From: an uncultured Bacteroidota bacterium
Lineage (GTDB): Bacteria; Bacteroidota; Bacteroidia; NS11-12g; UBA955
Direction of reading: 5' to 3'
Assembly (NCBI GenBank): GCA_903879775.1
Contig: CAIRMY010000065.1
Span: forward strand, 1 to 49,558
Length of the DNA stretch: 49,558 nt
A program made the translations under genes and the position numbers. Under the pieces are notes generated by a model, which was not told the DNA's origin, ran no database searches, and worked only from the letters and a program-made list of their open reading frames with translations. Shown one piece after another: positions 16,240-24,709 of the stretch (the stretch's first letter is position 1; every line of letters starts with the position of its first letter).

Positions 16240-18336
16240 TTATTTACGCTCACTCCAATCGTACAGAATTTGGATCGATTCATCCAAACCAGCATCTTTC
16301 ATGTACCGCTTAATCCAATCAAGCTTTTGAGCCTTTTTCAACTCGTCGTTTTTCACTTCGTCTAAATCAATAGGCAATGCAAATGCAGTATCTATAACCC
16401 TTTTGTATTTGTAGTCACGGAAATACTTGTCTTGCTCTTTAATTTGCGTTTGTTGAGATTTATATCCGTCCAAATTAAGACAATATGAAAACGAATTTCG
16501 CATTTTGGCCAATTCCGTCGCTCGCTTTGAAATTAATTTGTAATATTCATTTTTCTGGGTGCGCATAATTGCTGATTTTACGATGTCAGCACGGTTTTTA
16601 TTGTTAAATAATTTATACTCAGCTGCAGGAATTTTATCATACGGCATATGATAATCCATTTCCTTTTCACCTTGCTCAATTCCATCATAAATATCTGGTA
16701 AAATTACATCTGGAACAACTCCATATAATTGAGTTGTACCCCCATTGATTCTGTAAAATTTTTGAATCGTAACTTTAACTTCTCCATAACCTTTTGGAAA
16801 AATTGGAGATTTGCCGCTTGGCAATGGCATCATTGTTTGAACAGTTCCCTTGCCAAATGTTGTATTCGTACCAACAATCACTGCACGTTGGTAATCTTGT
16901 AGCGCAGCAGCTAAAATTTCTGAAGCCGATGCACTGTAAGTATTTGTAAGGATAACCAAAGGGCCAGCATATTGAATTTCTGGATCTGGGTCTGGTGCTT
17001 GTTGAATGCGTTGACTAGGATCTTTTACTTGAACAATTGGACCTTCCTCAATAAATAAACCACTCATATCAATCGCATCTGCCAAACTTCCACCGCCATT
17101 GTTTCTTAAATCCAATACAATACCATCTACTTTTTCCATTTTCAGCTTCTCTAGTTCAATTCGAATGTCTTCAGAACTATGCCTACCACGACCTTGAGCA
17201 GCAAAATCGGCATAAAAACTTGGCAGTTGTATCAAACCAAATCGTTTCCCTTTAAAACTAACAATTGCACTACGCGCATAACTTTCTTCAATCACCACAA
17301 CTTCACGAATAATTGGAATAACCTGAATGGTGCCATCTGGTTTTTTAACCGTTAAACGAACCTCAGTGCCTTTTTTACCTCTAATCAATTGAATGGCATC
17401 ATCCAATTTCATGTCAACAATATCTACAGCGTCAGCAGCACCTTGTGCAACTTTCAAAATAAGGTCTCCGGCTTTCAATTCGCCCTGACGCGCAGAAGCG
17501 CTTCCCGGCACAATTCTTTCGACCTTTACATAACCGTCTTTTTCACTTAAAGTAGCCCCAATTCCTTCCAATTTACCTGTCATAGAAATATCAAAATTGG
17601 CTTTATCTTCAGGTGGGAAATAATTAGAATGTGGATCGTAAACCTCAGTGATACAATTTGCATAAAGACTCAATTTGTCTTTTTGGTCCATTTTTCTCCA
17701 ACGCTTAAACCAATCTTTACAAAATTTCAAGGTTTCGTTTCGCGACTTTAATTCTAATGTGTCGAATGGCAATATTTTTATCACAGCAGAATCCTTCTTC
17801 TGCTTTACATTTTCTTGATCCTCAATTTTACGATAAAGTCTATCGATTGTTTGATACTGTAACCAATTTTTCCAATCCTGCTCCAAAGCATCAATATTGG
17901 GTTTATATTTCAAAATTTTCTCAGAAACAACATAATTGCTATTGGATTTATAATTTAAAGGTTTCGAAAGCTCTTTGTCAATCATTGGCTCGATGGTATT
18001 CAAACGCACCATTAAAATTGACCAGGCGGAATCTAAAAAATCGTAACGGCCAACCTTTAATTGATCGTCGATACTCTTTTTGAAAACAGAAAGTTTATCA
18101 ATATCACCTTGTGTAAAGAAATGCTTGTCGTCATCTAAATTTTTCAAAACATTGTTGAAGACCATTTCTGAGAACTGATCGTTTAACTTGTATGGCGAAT
18201 AATGTTCAGTGCTCATTACATCTGTCAAGCGAATTAACAAAGGTTCATTCCCATTTAATTGCTTATTGCTGCAAAATACCAATACTGCCATTACCGCCGA
18301 CACACTTGTGAGCGACAACCATTTATTTATTTTCAT
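16240..18336 (-). CDS. prc: Carboxy-terminal (tail-specific) processing protease, S41 family
   Basis: This 698-aa periplasmic protease degrades proteins from hydrophobic C-termini. An N-terminal export segment is followed by a helical domain. A PDZ domain covers about 250-335 (EGIGATLSEKDGYVKVERIVPGSA), and the S41 core carries a Ser-Lys dyad: S470 in YSASASEI and K496 in TFGKGTVQ. A VDGIVLDLRNNGGGSL strand binds substrate. The C-terminal ~130-residue extension places it in the long Prc/Tsp subgroup rather than the short CtpA type. The cysteine in LVFCSN is a poor lipobox. The ATG is 27 bases downstream of the M49-like gene stop, and both are probably on one transcript as a two-peptidase unit. 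Confidence 0.93.
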   Translation of the reverse strand: MKINKWLSLTSVSAVMAVLVFCSNKQLNGNEPLLIRLTDVMSTEHYSPYKLNDQFSEMVFNNVLKNLDDDKHFFTQGDIDKLSVFKKSIDDQLKVGRYDFLDSAWSILMVRLNTIEPMIDKELSKPLNYKSNSNYVVSEKILKYKPNIDALEQDWKNWLQYQTIDRLYRKIEDQENVKQKKDSAVIKILPFDTLELKSRNETLKFCKDWFKRWRKMDQKDKLSLYANCITEVYDPHSNYFPPEDKANFDISMTGKLEGIGATLSEKDGYVKVERIVPGSASARQGELKAGDLILKVAQGAADAVDIVDMKLDDAIQLIRGKKGTEVRLTVKKPDGTIQVIPIIREVVVIEESYARSAIVSFKGKRFGLIQLPSFYADFAAQGRGRHSSEDIRIELEKLKMEKVDGIVLDLRNNGGGSLADAIDMSGLFIEEGPIVQVKDPSQRIQQAPDPDPEIQYAGPLVILTNTYSASASEILAAALQDYQRAVIVGTNTTFGKGTVQTMMPLPSGKSPIFPKGYGEVKVTIQKFYRINGGTTQLYGVVPDVILPDIYDGIEQGEKEMDYHMPYDKIPAAEYKLFNNKNRADIVKSAIMRTQKNEYYKLISKRATELAKMRNSFSYCLNLDGYKSQQTQIKEQDKYFRDYKYKRVIDTAFALPIDLDEVKNDELKKAQKLDWIKRYMKDAGLDESIQILYDWSERK

Positions 18337-18363
18337 GAATTTTAAAACTAATTATCTCCTGAA

Positions 18364-20256
18364 TTATTTTGTTTTTTTATCAACTTTTTCTGTCTTTTTC
18401 ACAGAATCATCGTAATCAAGCAAACCAAGTGTTTCTATACCTTGATCAAAAACAATATCAAATGGTATTTTTGCTTTTGACAATTTAGCCAAATCAGAGG
18501 CCAAACTAGGCTTAATTACACCTCTATCGGCAAGCATTTTATTCACACCAGCGATATCGCCATCACCTTGTAAGTGAAGCAATTCAGCCGCTAATTTTTC
18601 AATCACCAATTTCATTGCGGACACATTTATGGTGTAACCTTTATTTCCGGAAACAATACAACCACTATTTAACAAAGTGTTGAAGGTAATCATATTGGCC
18701 TTGCCATGTGCACTTGCAGCGCCAAATCTAACCGAACGAAACACAGAGGCAACAAAAGTTACATAATAATCATCTAAAGAACCTGTTAACTCTCCCTTTT
18801 GAAAAAGCTGAGTTACCATATATAATCCCAATACATCGGCTTTACATTCTTCAATTGCAGAATATGTTGCACCCAAAGCTTCTCTAACCGTTTTGCTTTG
18901 ATCTGAAACTAAATTTTTAACACCCAATCCATGAGCAACTTCGTGAAACATAACATTTGAAAAGAACGCATCAAACTTAATATTGGCCTGTTGGGTTGGA
19001 TCAACTAATATCTTTGAAATTGGCATCACCATTTCATCGAATTTAGCTTTCATCGTATTTTTCAATTGAGATCTACGGGTTCCAAAATACTTCTGCAAGG
19101 TTTCATCATTTGGTAAGTTTACAGCAATTGTTTTGCTCCCTGAATTACAGTCTCCGCCATAATAAACAGCATCAAAAACGGCAAGCTGACTCATTGAAGC
19201 GTCGGGCTTTTGCATCGGCGGAAAATTTGGTTCATTGATCATTTCACCGGTATTCGACATTAAATTGCCGTGTTCATCGAACTTGTTCACTCCCGTGTCA
19301 TTTGCCAAAACCGGTTTATATGCCGCTTCAACTGGAATATTCGCTTGTAATTCTGGTAACAATGCAATAAACTTATCCAATTTTTTACCCCATTCCATAT
19401 CCCTAACCAAGACGTAGGCCTCATATGATGTTTTGACGCCAAGCAACTTATCTTCATAGTTTTCAATTGGCCCAATCACAATGTCTAAATGTGATTTTAA
19501 TCCCATCCATTTTATATCCGACATAATATATTCACCAGACGTTAATGCAGCCGATCTTTCTTTTAAAAATCGAGCGAAAAATTTATCTTCAGCTTCAATG
19601 GCATCAGCCGCTAGATTCATGTGATTCATCAATTCCTGTAAATCTTTCCGGTAAGCAAACCCATAATCCATAACTCCAATTTCTCTACCATTTTTCATTG
19701 GCATACGTTCAATCATCATGAGCATATCTGGTTCTTCACCTTTTTTTGGTGGCTTCGGCGGCGCAGGGGGATGCTGCTTGTCGAATTTCGGCATTTCCTG
19801 AAGAACCGTATATGGACTTAACACCCTAACTTTAGTGTGTTCATCAACCATATTGACATCAAAGTTAGCCGGATAAAATTTTGCACCTTTTGGTTTCTCG
19901 CCGTATCCCGACAAAAATGGCTTTTCGTCATTCAATCTATCCCATGGACCATAGTTAATTTCCATAAAACGACGAATTGTGTCATTCTTTATGTTTTTTA
20001 AAGCTGATTCTTTATCCATAAATGTTTGTTTCCAGAATATATCATCAGCTTTTTTTGCAGCTTTAATTAAATGAACCAAACATCTTCTTTCAGCCAAAGA
20101 CAATAAACTAGTATCTGTCTTTAAGGAAATTTTCTTGTACCCATTCAATCGCTCCGCAATTGGATATCCTTTCACAACCTTTTGACCATAAGCATTTGAC
20201 CCTGCTAAAATTGCAAATGCTATGAGACCGAATTGACTTAATTTTTTCAATGTCAT
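18364..20256 (-). CDS. Exported dipeptidyl-peptidase 3 family (M49-like) metallopeptidase
   Basis: This 630-aa protein has a signal peptide (about 1-24, ending NAYGQ) and two zinc motifs of the DPP III family: H438-E439-V-A-H442 and the downstream SAIEECKAD, whose glutamate (469/470) is the third ligand. Classical DPP III has a hexapeptide HExxGH; this protein has a pentapeptide HExxH, as in a minority of M49 enzymes. A proline-rich stretch (HPPAPPKPPKKGEEP) near residues 162-176 is probably a surface loop. It likely removes dipeptides or degrades peptides in the periplasm. The ATG is 4 bases after a perfect -7 box, so the mRNA is probably leaderless. prc follows 27 bases downstream. Confidence 0.82.
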   Translation of the reverse strand: MTLKKLSQFGLIAFAILAGSNAYGQKVVKGYPIAERLNGYKKISLKTDTSLLSLAERRCLVHLIKAAKKADDIFWKQTFMDKESALKNIKNDTIRRFMEINYGPWDRLNDEKPFLSGYGEKPKGAKFYPANFDVNMVDEHTKVRVLSPYTVLQEMPKFDKQHPPAPPKPPKKGEEPDMLMMIERMPMKNGREIGVMDYGFAYRKDLQELMNHMNLAADAIEAEDKFFARFLKERSAALTSGEYIMSDIKWMGLKSHLDIVIGPIENYEDKLLGVKTSYEAYVLVRDMEWGKKLDKFIALLPELQANIPVEAAYKPVLANDTGVNKFDEHGNLMSNTGEMINEPNFPPMQKPDASMSQLAVFDAVYYGGDCNSGSKTIAVNLPNDETLQKYFGTRRSQLKNTMKAKFDEMVMPISKILVDPTQQANIKFDAFFSNVMFHEVAHGLGVKNLVSDQSKTVREALGATYSAIEECKADVLGLYMVTQLFQKGELTGSLDDYYVTFVASVFRSVRFGAASAHGKANMITFNTLLNSGCIVSGNKGYTINVSAMKLVIEKLAAELLHLQGDGDIAGVNKMLADRGVIKPSLASDLAKLSKAKIPFDIVFDQGIETLGLLDYDDSVKKTEKVDKKTK

Positions 20257-20260
20257 TTTA

Positions 20261-20268
20261 CAAAAATA
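20261..20268 (-). promoter_or_regulatory. -7 promoter box before the M49-like gene
   Basis: This is TATTTTTG on the minus strand, a perfect TAnnTTTG match separated by four bases from the ATG at 20256. It predicts a leaderless transcript. The 146-base divergent gap also holds a weaker CATCTTTG for the plus-strand gene. Confidence 0.5.
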
Positions 20269-20402
20269 TGGGGTTCTACACGCTAAAAAAAGCCAATTTG
20301 CGATTTACCCAAAAATAAACGACAAAAATGGCAATTCTAACGATTTAACCGTTTTTACACGTTTAAAACAAGCATCTTTGTATCCCTTCGATCATCAAAA
20401 TT

Positions 20403-21380
20403 GTGATACCTCAAATTAGCCAACAACTCACCGAAAAACTCCTCCGTTCTATGCCAAATAACAAGGGTACGATACAATTGAATGGACAAAATTTACCTAT
20501 GAGTTATATGGAACTGAGCAAGCCTACGGGCAAATATGTTTACCGTATTTTCATGAAACTTTTTAACCTCTTTAGTCGAAATGGATATATCAGGGTTGTT
20601 GGAAATACCTGCGCTCCAGGACTAATTTTTCCAAATATCCCCCAAGAGTCAAACCCTAAAGAGTTCATCCAAAAAGAAAATTCTTGCGGTGTATTGGTTG
20701 CAAATGTATTGGGAAACGAGAAATTCAAACATGCAACCACCATTCCTGCAGAACCATTCATGCTCGTTCACATTGAACCTAATCTTGAAACGTTGGAAGA
20801 TTACTTCAATCAATTCTCATCCAAATATAGAGTTCGCGCCCACAAAGTTTTAAAAAATAGCCAATCAATTGAATTCAAAACGCTCAATAATTTACCTTCC
20901 AATGATTGGATTTCACAATGTGGCAAATTGCTAAATCATTCTCTACAAAACAAAACCATTGCAATCGGCCAAAATTTATCGGAACTCATTCATTGTTACC
21001 AAAAAACTTTAAACAATCAATTTAAGGTTCATGGTTATTTTTTGGAGGGACAATTAGTCGGATTTATCAGCTTTATTGAGGAAGATAATCATATCCATGC
21101 AACCCATTTAGGCATTGATGAAAATCTGTCATTAACTTACAGTTTGTACCAAAGAATGATGTACGATTTAATTCAATACAGCATTGTCAATAAAAAGAAA
21201 ACAATTAATATTGGTAGAACTGCAACTGAAATTAAAAGCACACTTGGAGCTGTTCCTATTGAAAACAGCTTTGTACTATTCACTAAAAGTATAATTTTGC
21301 GTTTTTTACTCAATTTATATACAAATTACATCCATAAAACACAAGTCTATACACTTAGAAATCCATTCAAAACAGCGTAA
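20403..21380 (+). CDS. GNAT-like acyltransferase (FemAB/BioF2-type fold), function unknown
   Basis: This 325-aa cytoplasmic protein has two acetyltransferase-like halves. The C-terminal part is the clearest: HGYFLEGQLVGFISFIEEDNHIHATHLGIDENL, then LYQRMMYDLIQYSI and INIGRTATEIKSTLGA. That is the usual GNAT sequence of beta-bulge, acyl-CoA-binding helix and final strands in FemAB/Acetyltransf_6-like proteins. No specific substrate can be assigned; peptidoglycan, lipid or amino-acid acylation are possibilities. The start is a GTG at 20403, and an internal ATG at 20451 is the alternative. A CATCTTTG (one mismatch to the -7 consensus) lies about 20 bases upstream. One copy of the GAGGGAC heptamer is inside (21055). 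Confidence 0.6.
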   Translation: MIPQISQQLTEKLLRSMPNNKGTIQLNGQNLPMSYMELSKPTGKYVYRIFMKLFNLFSRNGYIRVVGNTCAPGLIFPNIPQESNPKEFIQKENSCGVLVANVLGNEKFKHATTIPAEPFMLVHIEPNLETLEDYFNQFSSKYRVRAHKVLKNSQSIEFKTLNNLPSNDWISQCGKLLNHSLQNKTIAIGQNLSELIHCYQKTLNNQFKVHGYFLEGQLVGFISFIEEDNHIHATHLGIDENLSLTYSLYQRMMYDLIQYSIVNKKKTINIGRTATEIKSTLGAVPIENSFVLFTKSIILRFLLNLYTNYIHKTQVYTLRNPFKTA

Positions 21381-21400
21381 GTTCATTAACGATACTTTCA

Positions 21401-21408
21401 TATATTTG
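21401..21408 (+). promoter_or_regulatory. -7 promoter box before the C1 peptidase gene
   Basis: TATATTTG is a perfect -7 match four bases before the ATG at 21413, again predicting a leaderless or near-leaderless mRNA. No convincing -33 TTG is visible at 18-21 bases upstream. Confidence 0.52.
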
Positions 21409-21412
21409 TAAA

Positions 21413-22597
21413 ATGAAGTATTTCGCATTTATCGTCGGAAGTTTATTCTTTTCTGCTGCAAACGCACAAACAATTTCAAACAAGCCAGGAAGTGCATACA
21501 CCTTCACAAAGGTATTTGAAACTCAAAAACCAACTGTAAAAGACCAATGTAAAACCTCTACCTGTTGGAGTTATAGCACCCTCTCTTTGGTTGAAGCTGA
21601 ACTCATGAAACAGAATAAAGGCAATTTAGATTTGTCGGAAATGTTTGTGGCTCGTTGGGCCTATATCGAAAAAGCAATCACCTATATTCGGATGAATGGA
21701 AAACATCAATTCGATCAAGGCGGTGAAGGACATGATGTTCCATTTATCATTGAAAAATATGGCATAGTGCCAGAATCTGTTTACACTGGCTTAATCAATG
21801 GCAAAACAAGACACAACCACGATGAATTAATTGATGTTCTCAAAGCTTACGTTGAAACGATTGCAAAAAAGAACCCAACAACACTTGGTAAAGATTGGAT
21901 TGCCGGAATTGAAGGTATTTTAGACGCTTACCTTGGGAAAATCCCCAATGAATTTGAGTATAATGGTAAAAAATACACCCCTATATCTTTTGCTCAAAGC
22001 TTAGGAATTAATTTTAACGATTACGTCATTCTAACCTCTTTTACCCATCACCCATATTACAAACCTTTTGCAATTGAAGTTCCAGACAATTGGGCCATGC
22101 AAACCGCCATCAATGTCCCTCTAAATGAACTTTTAGAGAACATGAAAAATGCTTTGAAAGAAGGACATTCAATTGCCTGGGCAGCCGATGTAAGCGAAAA
22201 AGGATTCTCTTTTAAAAATGGCTTGGCCATAGTTCCATTGCATGATTCTCTGATTACTAAAATTGGAACCGACAACAAAGGATTCAACGACGGCGGTGCA
22301 CACAGAGAAGGAAATGTTTTCGAAACACCTTGTAATGAACTAGAGATTAATGAAAGTATGCGTCAAGAAGCCTTTGATTTACAAAAAACCACCGACGATC
22401 ATGGCATGCACATTACAGGTTTATACAGAGAAAAATCAGGTAAAGATTTTTTTGAAGTTAAAAATTCTTGGGGAACTTCAAACCCTTGTGGCGGTTACCT
22501 TTTCGTGAGCGAACCATATACTAAATACAAAACAATTTCTGTGATGTTTCATAAAAATGGACTCTCAAAAAATACAAAAAAAGCTTTAGGTATATAG
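21413..22597 (+). CDS. Exported C1-family cysteine peptidase (bleomycin hydrolase / aminopeptidase C type)
   Basis: This 394-aa protein has a signal peptide (1-19, ending NAQ) and the papain-like triad of the C1B group: Q45 and C51 in QCKTSTCWSYS, H330 in DDHGMHI, and N351 in VKNSWG. Bleomycin hydrolases are usually cytoplasmic; exported versions such as this occur in Bacteroidota and probably trim peptides in the periplasm. The GGEGHD segment near residue 103 also fits the family. It is a single-gene unit by spacing, with a -7 box just upstream and 186 bases to the next gene. Confidence 0.9.
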   Translation: MKYFAFIVGSLFFSAANAQTISNKPGSAYTFTKVFETQKPTVKDQCKTSTCWSYSTLSLVEAELMKQNKGNLDLSEMFVARWAYIEKAITYIRMNGKHQFDQGGEGHDVPFIIEKYGIVPESVYTGLINGKTRHNHDELIDVLKAYVETIAKKNPTTLGKDWIAGIEGILDAYLGKIPNEFEYNGKKYTPISFAQSLGINFNDYVILTSFTHHPYYKPFAIEVPDNWAMQTAINVPLNELLENMKNALKEGHSIAWAADVSEKGFSFKNGLAIVPLHDSLITKIGTDNKGFNDGGAHREGNVFETPCNELEINESMRQEAFDLQKTTDDHGMHITGLYREKSGKDFFEVKNSWGTSNPCGGYLFVSEPYTKYKTISVMFHKNGLSKNTKKALGI

Positions 22598-22623
22598 ACC
22601 TGAAGAACTTTCCAAATTGAACG

Positions 22624-22639
22624 ACCCCAAAATTGGGGT
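22624..22639 (+). terminator. Weak possible terminator hairpin after the C1 peptidase
   Basis: ACCCC (22624-22628) and GGGGT (22635-22639) pair around a 6-base AT loop, followed by a poor T tract (TTGATTTATC). It lies 26 bases after the stop. The short stem makes this uncertain. Confidence 0.3.
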
Positions 22640-22686
22640 TGATTTATCAATGTTGTACCGAATCGTTTTCTTTGCATAAACCACCA

Positions 22687-22709
22687 TTTAATATTTAATT
22701 AATATTAAA
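22687..22709. repeat. 9-bp perfect inverted repeat upstream of the LpxH-like gene
   Basis: TTTAATATT (22687-22695) and AATATTAAA (22701-22709) flank a 5-base spacer. The site lies 75 bases before the phosphoesterase ATG in a 186-base gap and looks like a dimeric-regulator operator. Being pure A/T in an AT-rich gap, it could also be chance. Nothing else recognisable is in this gap besides the weak hairpin at 22624. Confidence 0.3.
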
Positions 22710-22783
22710 ATCTCCTAATGACTGCGGGCATTTAACAGTATAGTCACATTGCAATAAGAAATTTGTAATGGGAAAATACTAAA

Positions 22784-23626
22784 ATGCAAAAACGAGAGAT
22801 ACAAGTAAGCGTGATCAGTGATTTACACTTAGGCACTTTTGGTTGCCATGCGAATGACATTGTTCGATACTTAAAAGAAATCAATCCAAAAATTTTAGTC
22901 CTTAATGGCGATATCATAGATATCTGGCAATTCCGTAAAAAATATTTCCCACCTGCCCATATGCAAGTGATTCGTGAAATTTTAAAAATGATGGAATCTG
23001 GTACGCTTGTTTATTATATTACAGGAAACCACGATGAAGCGCTTCGTAAATATTCAGGAACCAGGGTAGGTAATTTATTACTCGATGACAAACTTGTTTT
23101 AGAACTCGATGGAAAAAGAACTTGGATATTTCATGGAGATGTATTCGATGCAACAACAAAAGGCAGTGCGAAAATCATCGCTAAATTAGGTGGGCAGGGT
23201 TATGATTTCCTCATTTGGCTCAATCATTGGTCAAACAAATTGCTCACATTTTTCGGGAAAGAAAAAATGAGTTTCTCGAAAAAAATTAAAAATAGCGTTA
23301 AAAAAGCGGTCTCTTGGATTGCCGACTTTGAGCAAACAGCCGCAGAATTAGCCATTGAAAAAGGATTTGATTATGTAGTCTGTGGGCATATCCACCAACC
23401 TCAAATGAGAACTGTAACGAATGAAAAAGGAAGTGTTACATACTTAAATAGTGGTGATTGGATTGAGAATTTAACAGCCTTAGAATACAATGCTAGAGAA
23501 TGGAATATCCACTATTTCAAACCTCAAAAGAACCAAGTCAATTACAATGTTGATTATGAAAAAACACCTAAAATTCCAGATGTTTTAACCCAACAAGTTG
23601 CCTTCTGGATTCAAAGTGCTTTATAA
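22784..23626 (+). CDS. LpxH-like calcineurin-type metallophosphoesterase (UDP-2,3-diacylglucosamine hydrolase family)
   Basis: This 280-aa protein carries all metal-binding motifs of the calcineurin superfamily: DLHLG (13-17), NGDIID (41-46), GNHD (81-84), HGD (117-119) and GHIHQP near residue 200. The order and spacing match the LpxH/YbbF group that cleaves UDP-2,3-diacylglucosamine to lipid X in lipid A synthesis, at the inner face of the membrane. A ~40-residue insert rich in Lys/Trp between HGD and the GHIH motif could be a membrane-contacting lid. The next gene, a glycosyltransferase, starts 3 bases after the stop. The true lipid A enzyme could be another paralogue elsewhere, so the gene symbol is left blank. 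Confidence 0.8.
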   Translation: MQKREIQVSVISDLHLGTFGCHANDIVRYLKEINPKILVLNGDIIDIWQFRKKYFPPAHMQVIREILKMMESGTLVYYITGNHDEALRKYSGTRVGNLLLDDKLVLELDGKRTWIFHGDVFDATTKGSAKIIAKLGGQGYDFLIWLNHWSNKLLTFFGKEKMSFSKKIKNSVKKAVSWIADFEQTAAELAIEKGFDYVVCGHIHQPQMRTVTNEKGSVTYLNSGDWIENLTALEYNAREWNIHYFKPQKNQVNYNVDYEKTPKIPDVLTQQVAFWIQSAL

Positions 23627-23629
23627 ATT

Positions 23630-24622
23630 ATGAAAATTCTTTATGCAGTTCAAGCCACAGGAAATGGACATATTTCAAGGGCCATTGAATTGATGCCTTA
23701 CCTCGAAAAATATGGTCAAATTGATGTATTTCTGAGTGGAAGCAATGCTTCGTTAAATCCGCAGTTGCCTGTAAAATTCAAAAGCAAAGGTGTAAGTTTG
23801 TTTTATAAGAAAAAAGGAAAACTCGATTATCAAAAAACACTCCGTCAAATTAATCCAGCGAGAATCATAAACGATGCCCGACAATTGCCTTTGAAGGATT
23901 ATGATTTAATTTTAAACGATTTCGAATATATCTGTTCAACGGCCTGCAAAATGACAGATACCAAAATGATTCACATTGGGCACCAGGCAAGTTTTGCCTC
24001 CAAAAACACCCCTAGACCTGAAAAAAAAGACCGTTTGGGTGAGTGGGTATTGAAAAAATATTGTCAGAGCGAACACAATATTGGATTTCATTTCGACCAA
24101 TATGAATCATGGATATTGCCCCCGGTTATTAAAACCAACCTTTGGGAATTATTGCCAACGAATCAAAAACACATCACCGTTTACCTACCGCATTATTCCG
24201 ATGAAATTCTTGAAGATACCTTTAGAGAATTCAAGAAAATAGAGTTCTATATATTCTCTAAAAATCAAAAGAAAATTCAACGAAATAAAAACATTGTTTG
24301 GCACCCTATCGACACAATTTTATTCAACGAAAGCATGACCAATTGCGAGGGAATAATTACAGGCGCTGGATTTGAAACACCTGCGGAATCGATGTTTTTG
24401 GGTAAAAAATTGATGGTCATCCCCATTAAAGGCCAATACGAACAAAAATGCAATGCGGCAGCAATGAAACCTTTTGGAGTGACAGTCATCTCAGAAATTG
24501 ATTTCAAATTCAAAAAGAATTTTGAAAAATGGCACGAAGAAAAACCCAACAATTTGCAAACGCCTAACTTCTTAAAAACAGATATTATTGTCGAAAAAGC
24601 CATGGAATTGGCTTTGAAATAG
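23630..24622 (+). CDS. GT28/MurG-like glycosyltransferase
   Basis: This 330-aa protein begins with the sugar-nucleotide glycosyltransferase signature ILYAVQATGNGHISRAIEL, in which GNGH at 11-14 corresponds to the Gly-rich/His loop of MurG-like enzymes. It carries a C-terminal donor-binding segment GAGFETPAESMFLGKKLMVIP. It fits the family annotated as 'glycosyl transferase' or 'teichoic acid biosynthesis-like' in Bacteroidota. The start is 3 bases after the LpxH-like gene, so the two form one operon and may act on the same lipid-linked or envelope glycan. Donor and acceptor are unknown. Confidence 0.7.
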   Translation: MKILYAVQATGNGHISRAIELMPYLEKYGQIDVFLSGSNASLNPQLPVKFKSKGVSLFYKKKGKLDYQKTLRQINPARIINDARQLPLKDYDLILNDFEYICSTACKMTDTKMIHIGHQASFASKNTPRPEKKDRLGEWVLKKYCQSEHNIGFHFDQYESWILPPVIKTNLWELLPTNQKHITVYLPHYSDEILEDTFREFKKIEFYIFSKNQKKIQRNKNIVWHPIDTILFNESMTNCEGIITGAGFETPAESMFLGKKLMVIPIKGQYEQKCNAAAMKPFGVTVISEIDFKFKKNFEKWHEEKPNNLQTPNFLKTDIIVEKAMELALK

Positions 24623-24631
24623 TTTGATTTT

Positions 24632-24638
24632 GAGGGAC
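24632..24638 (+). repeat. Intergenic copy of the GAGGGAC heptamer
   Basis: This is the only one of the window's 15 GAGGGAC copies that lies outside a gene, in the 87-base gap before ald. It has the T-rich left flank shared by many copies (GATTTTGAGGGAC). Confidence 0.5.
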
Positions 24639-24684
24639 GCGAAAGTTGCAAAAGATTTTCGTAGTGCTTTTGCTTTGCAAATCT

Positions 24685-24692
24685 TATCTTTG
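24685..24692 (+). promoter_or_regulatory. -7 promoter box before ald
   Basis: TATCTTTG is a perfect TAnnTTTG match 17 bases before the ald ATG, giving a leader of about 12 bases. TTTG runs occur upstream but not at the ideal -33 spacing. Confidence 0.5.
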
Positions 24693-24709
24693 CGGTAATT
24701 TTAACCATC

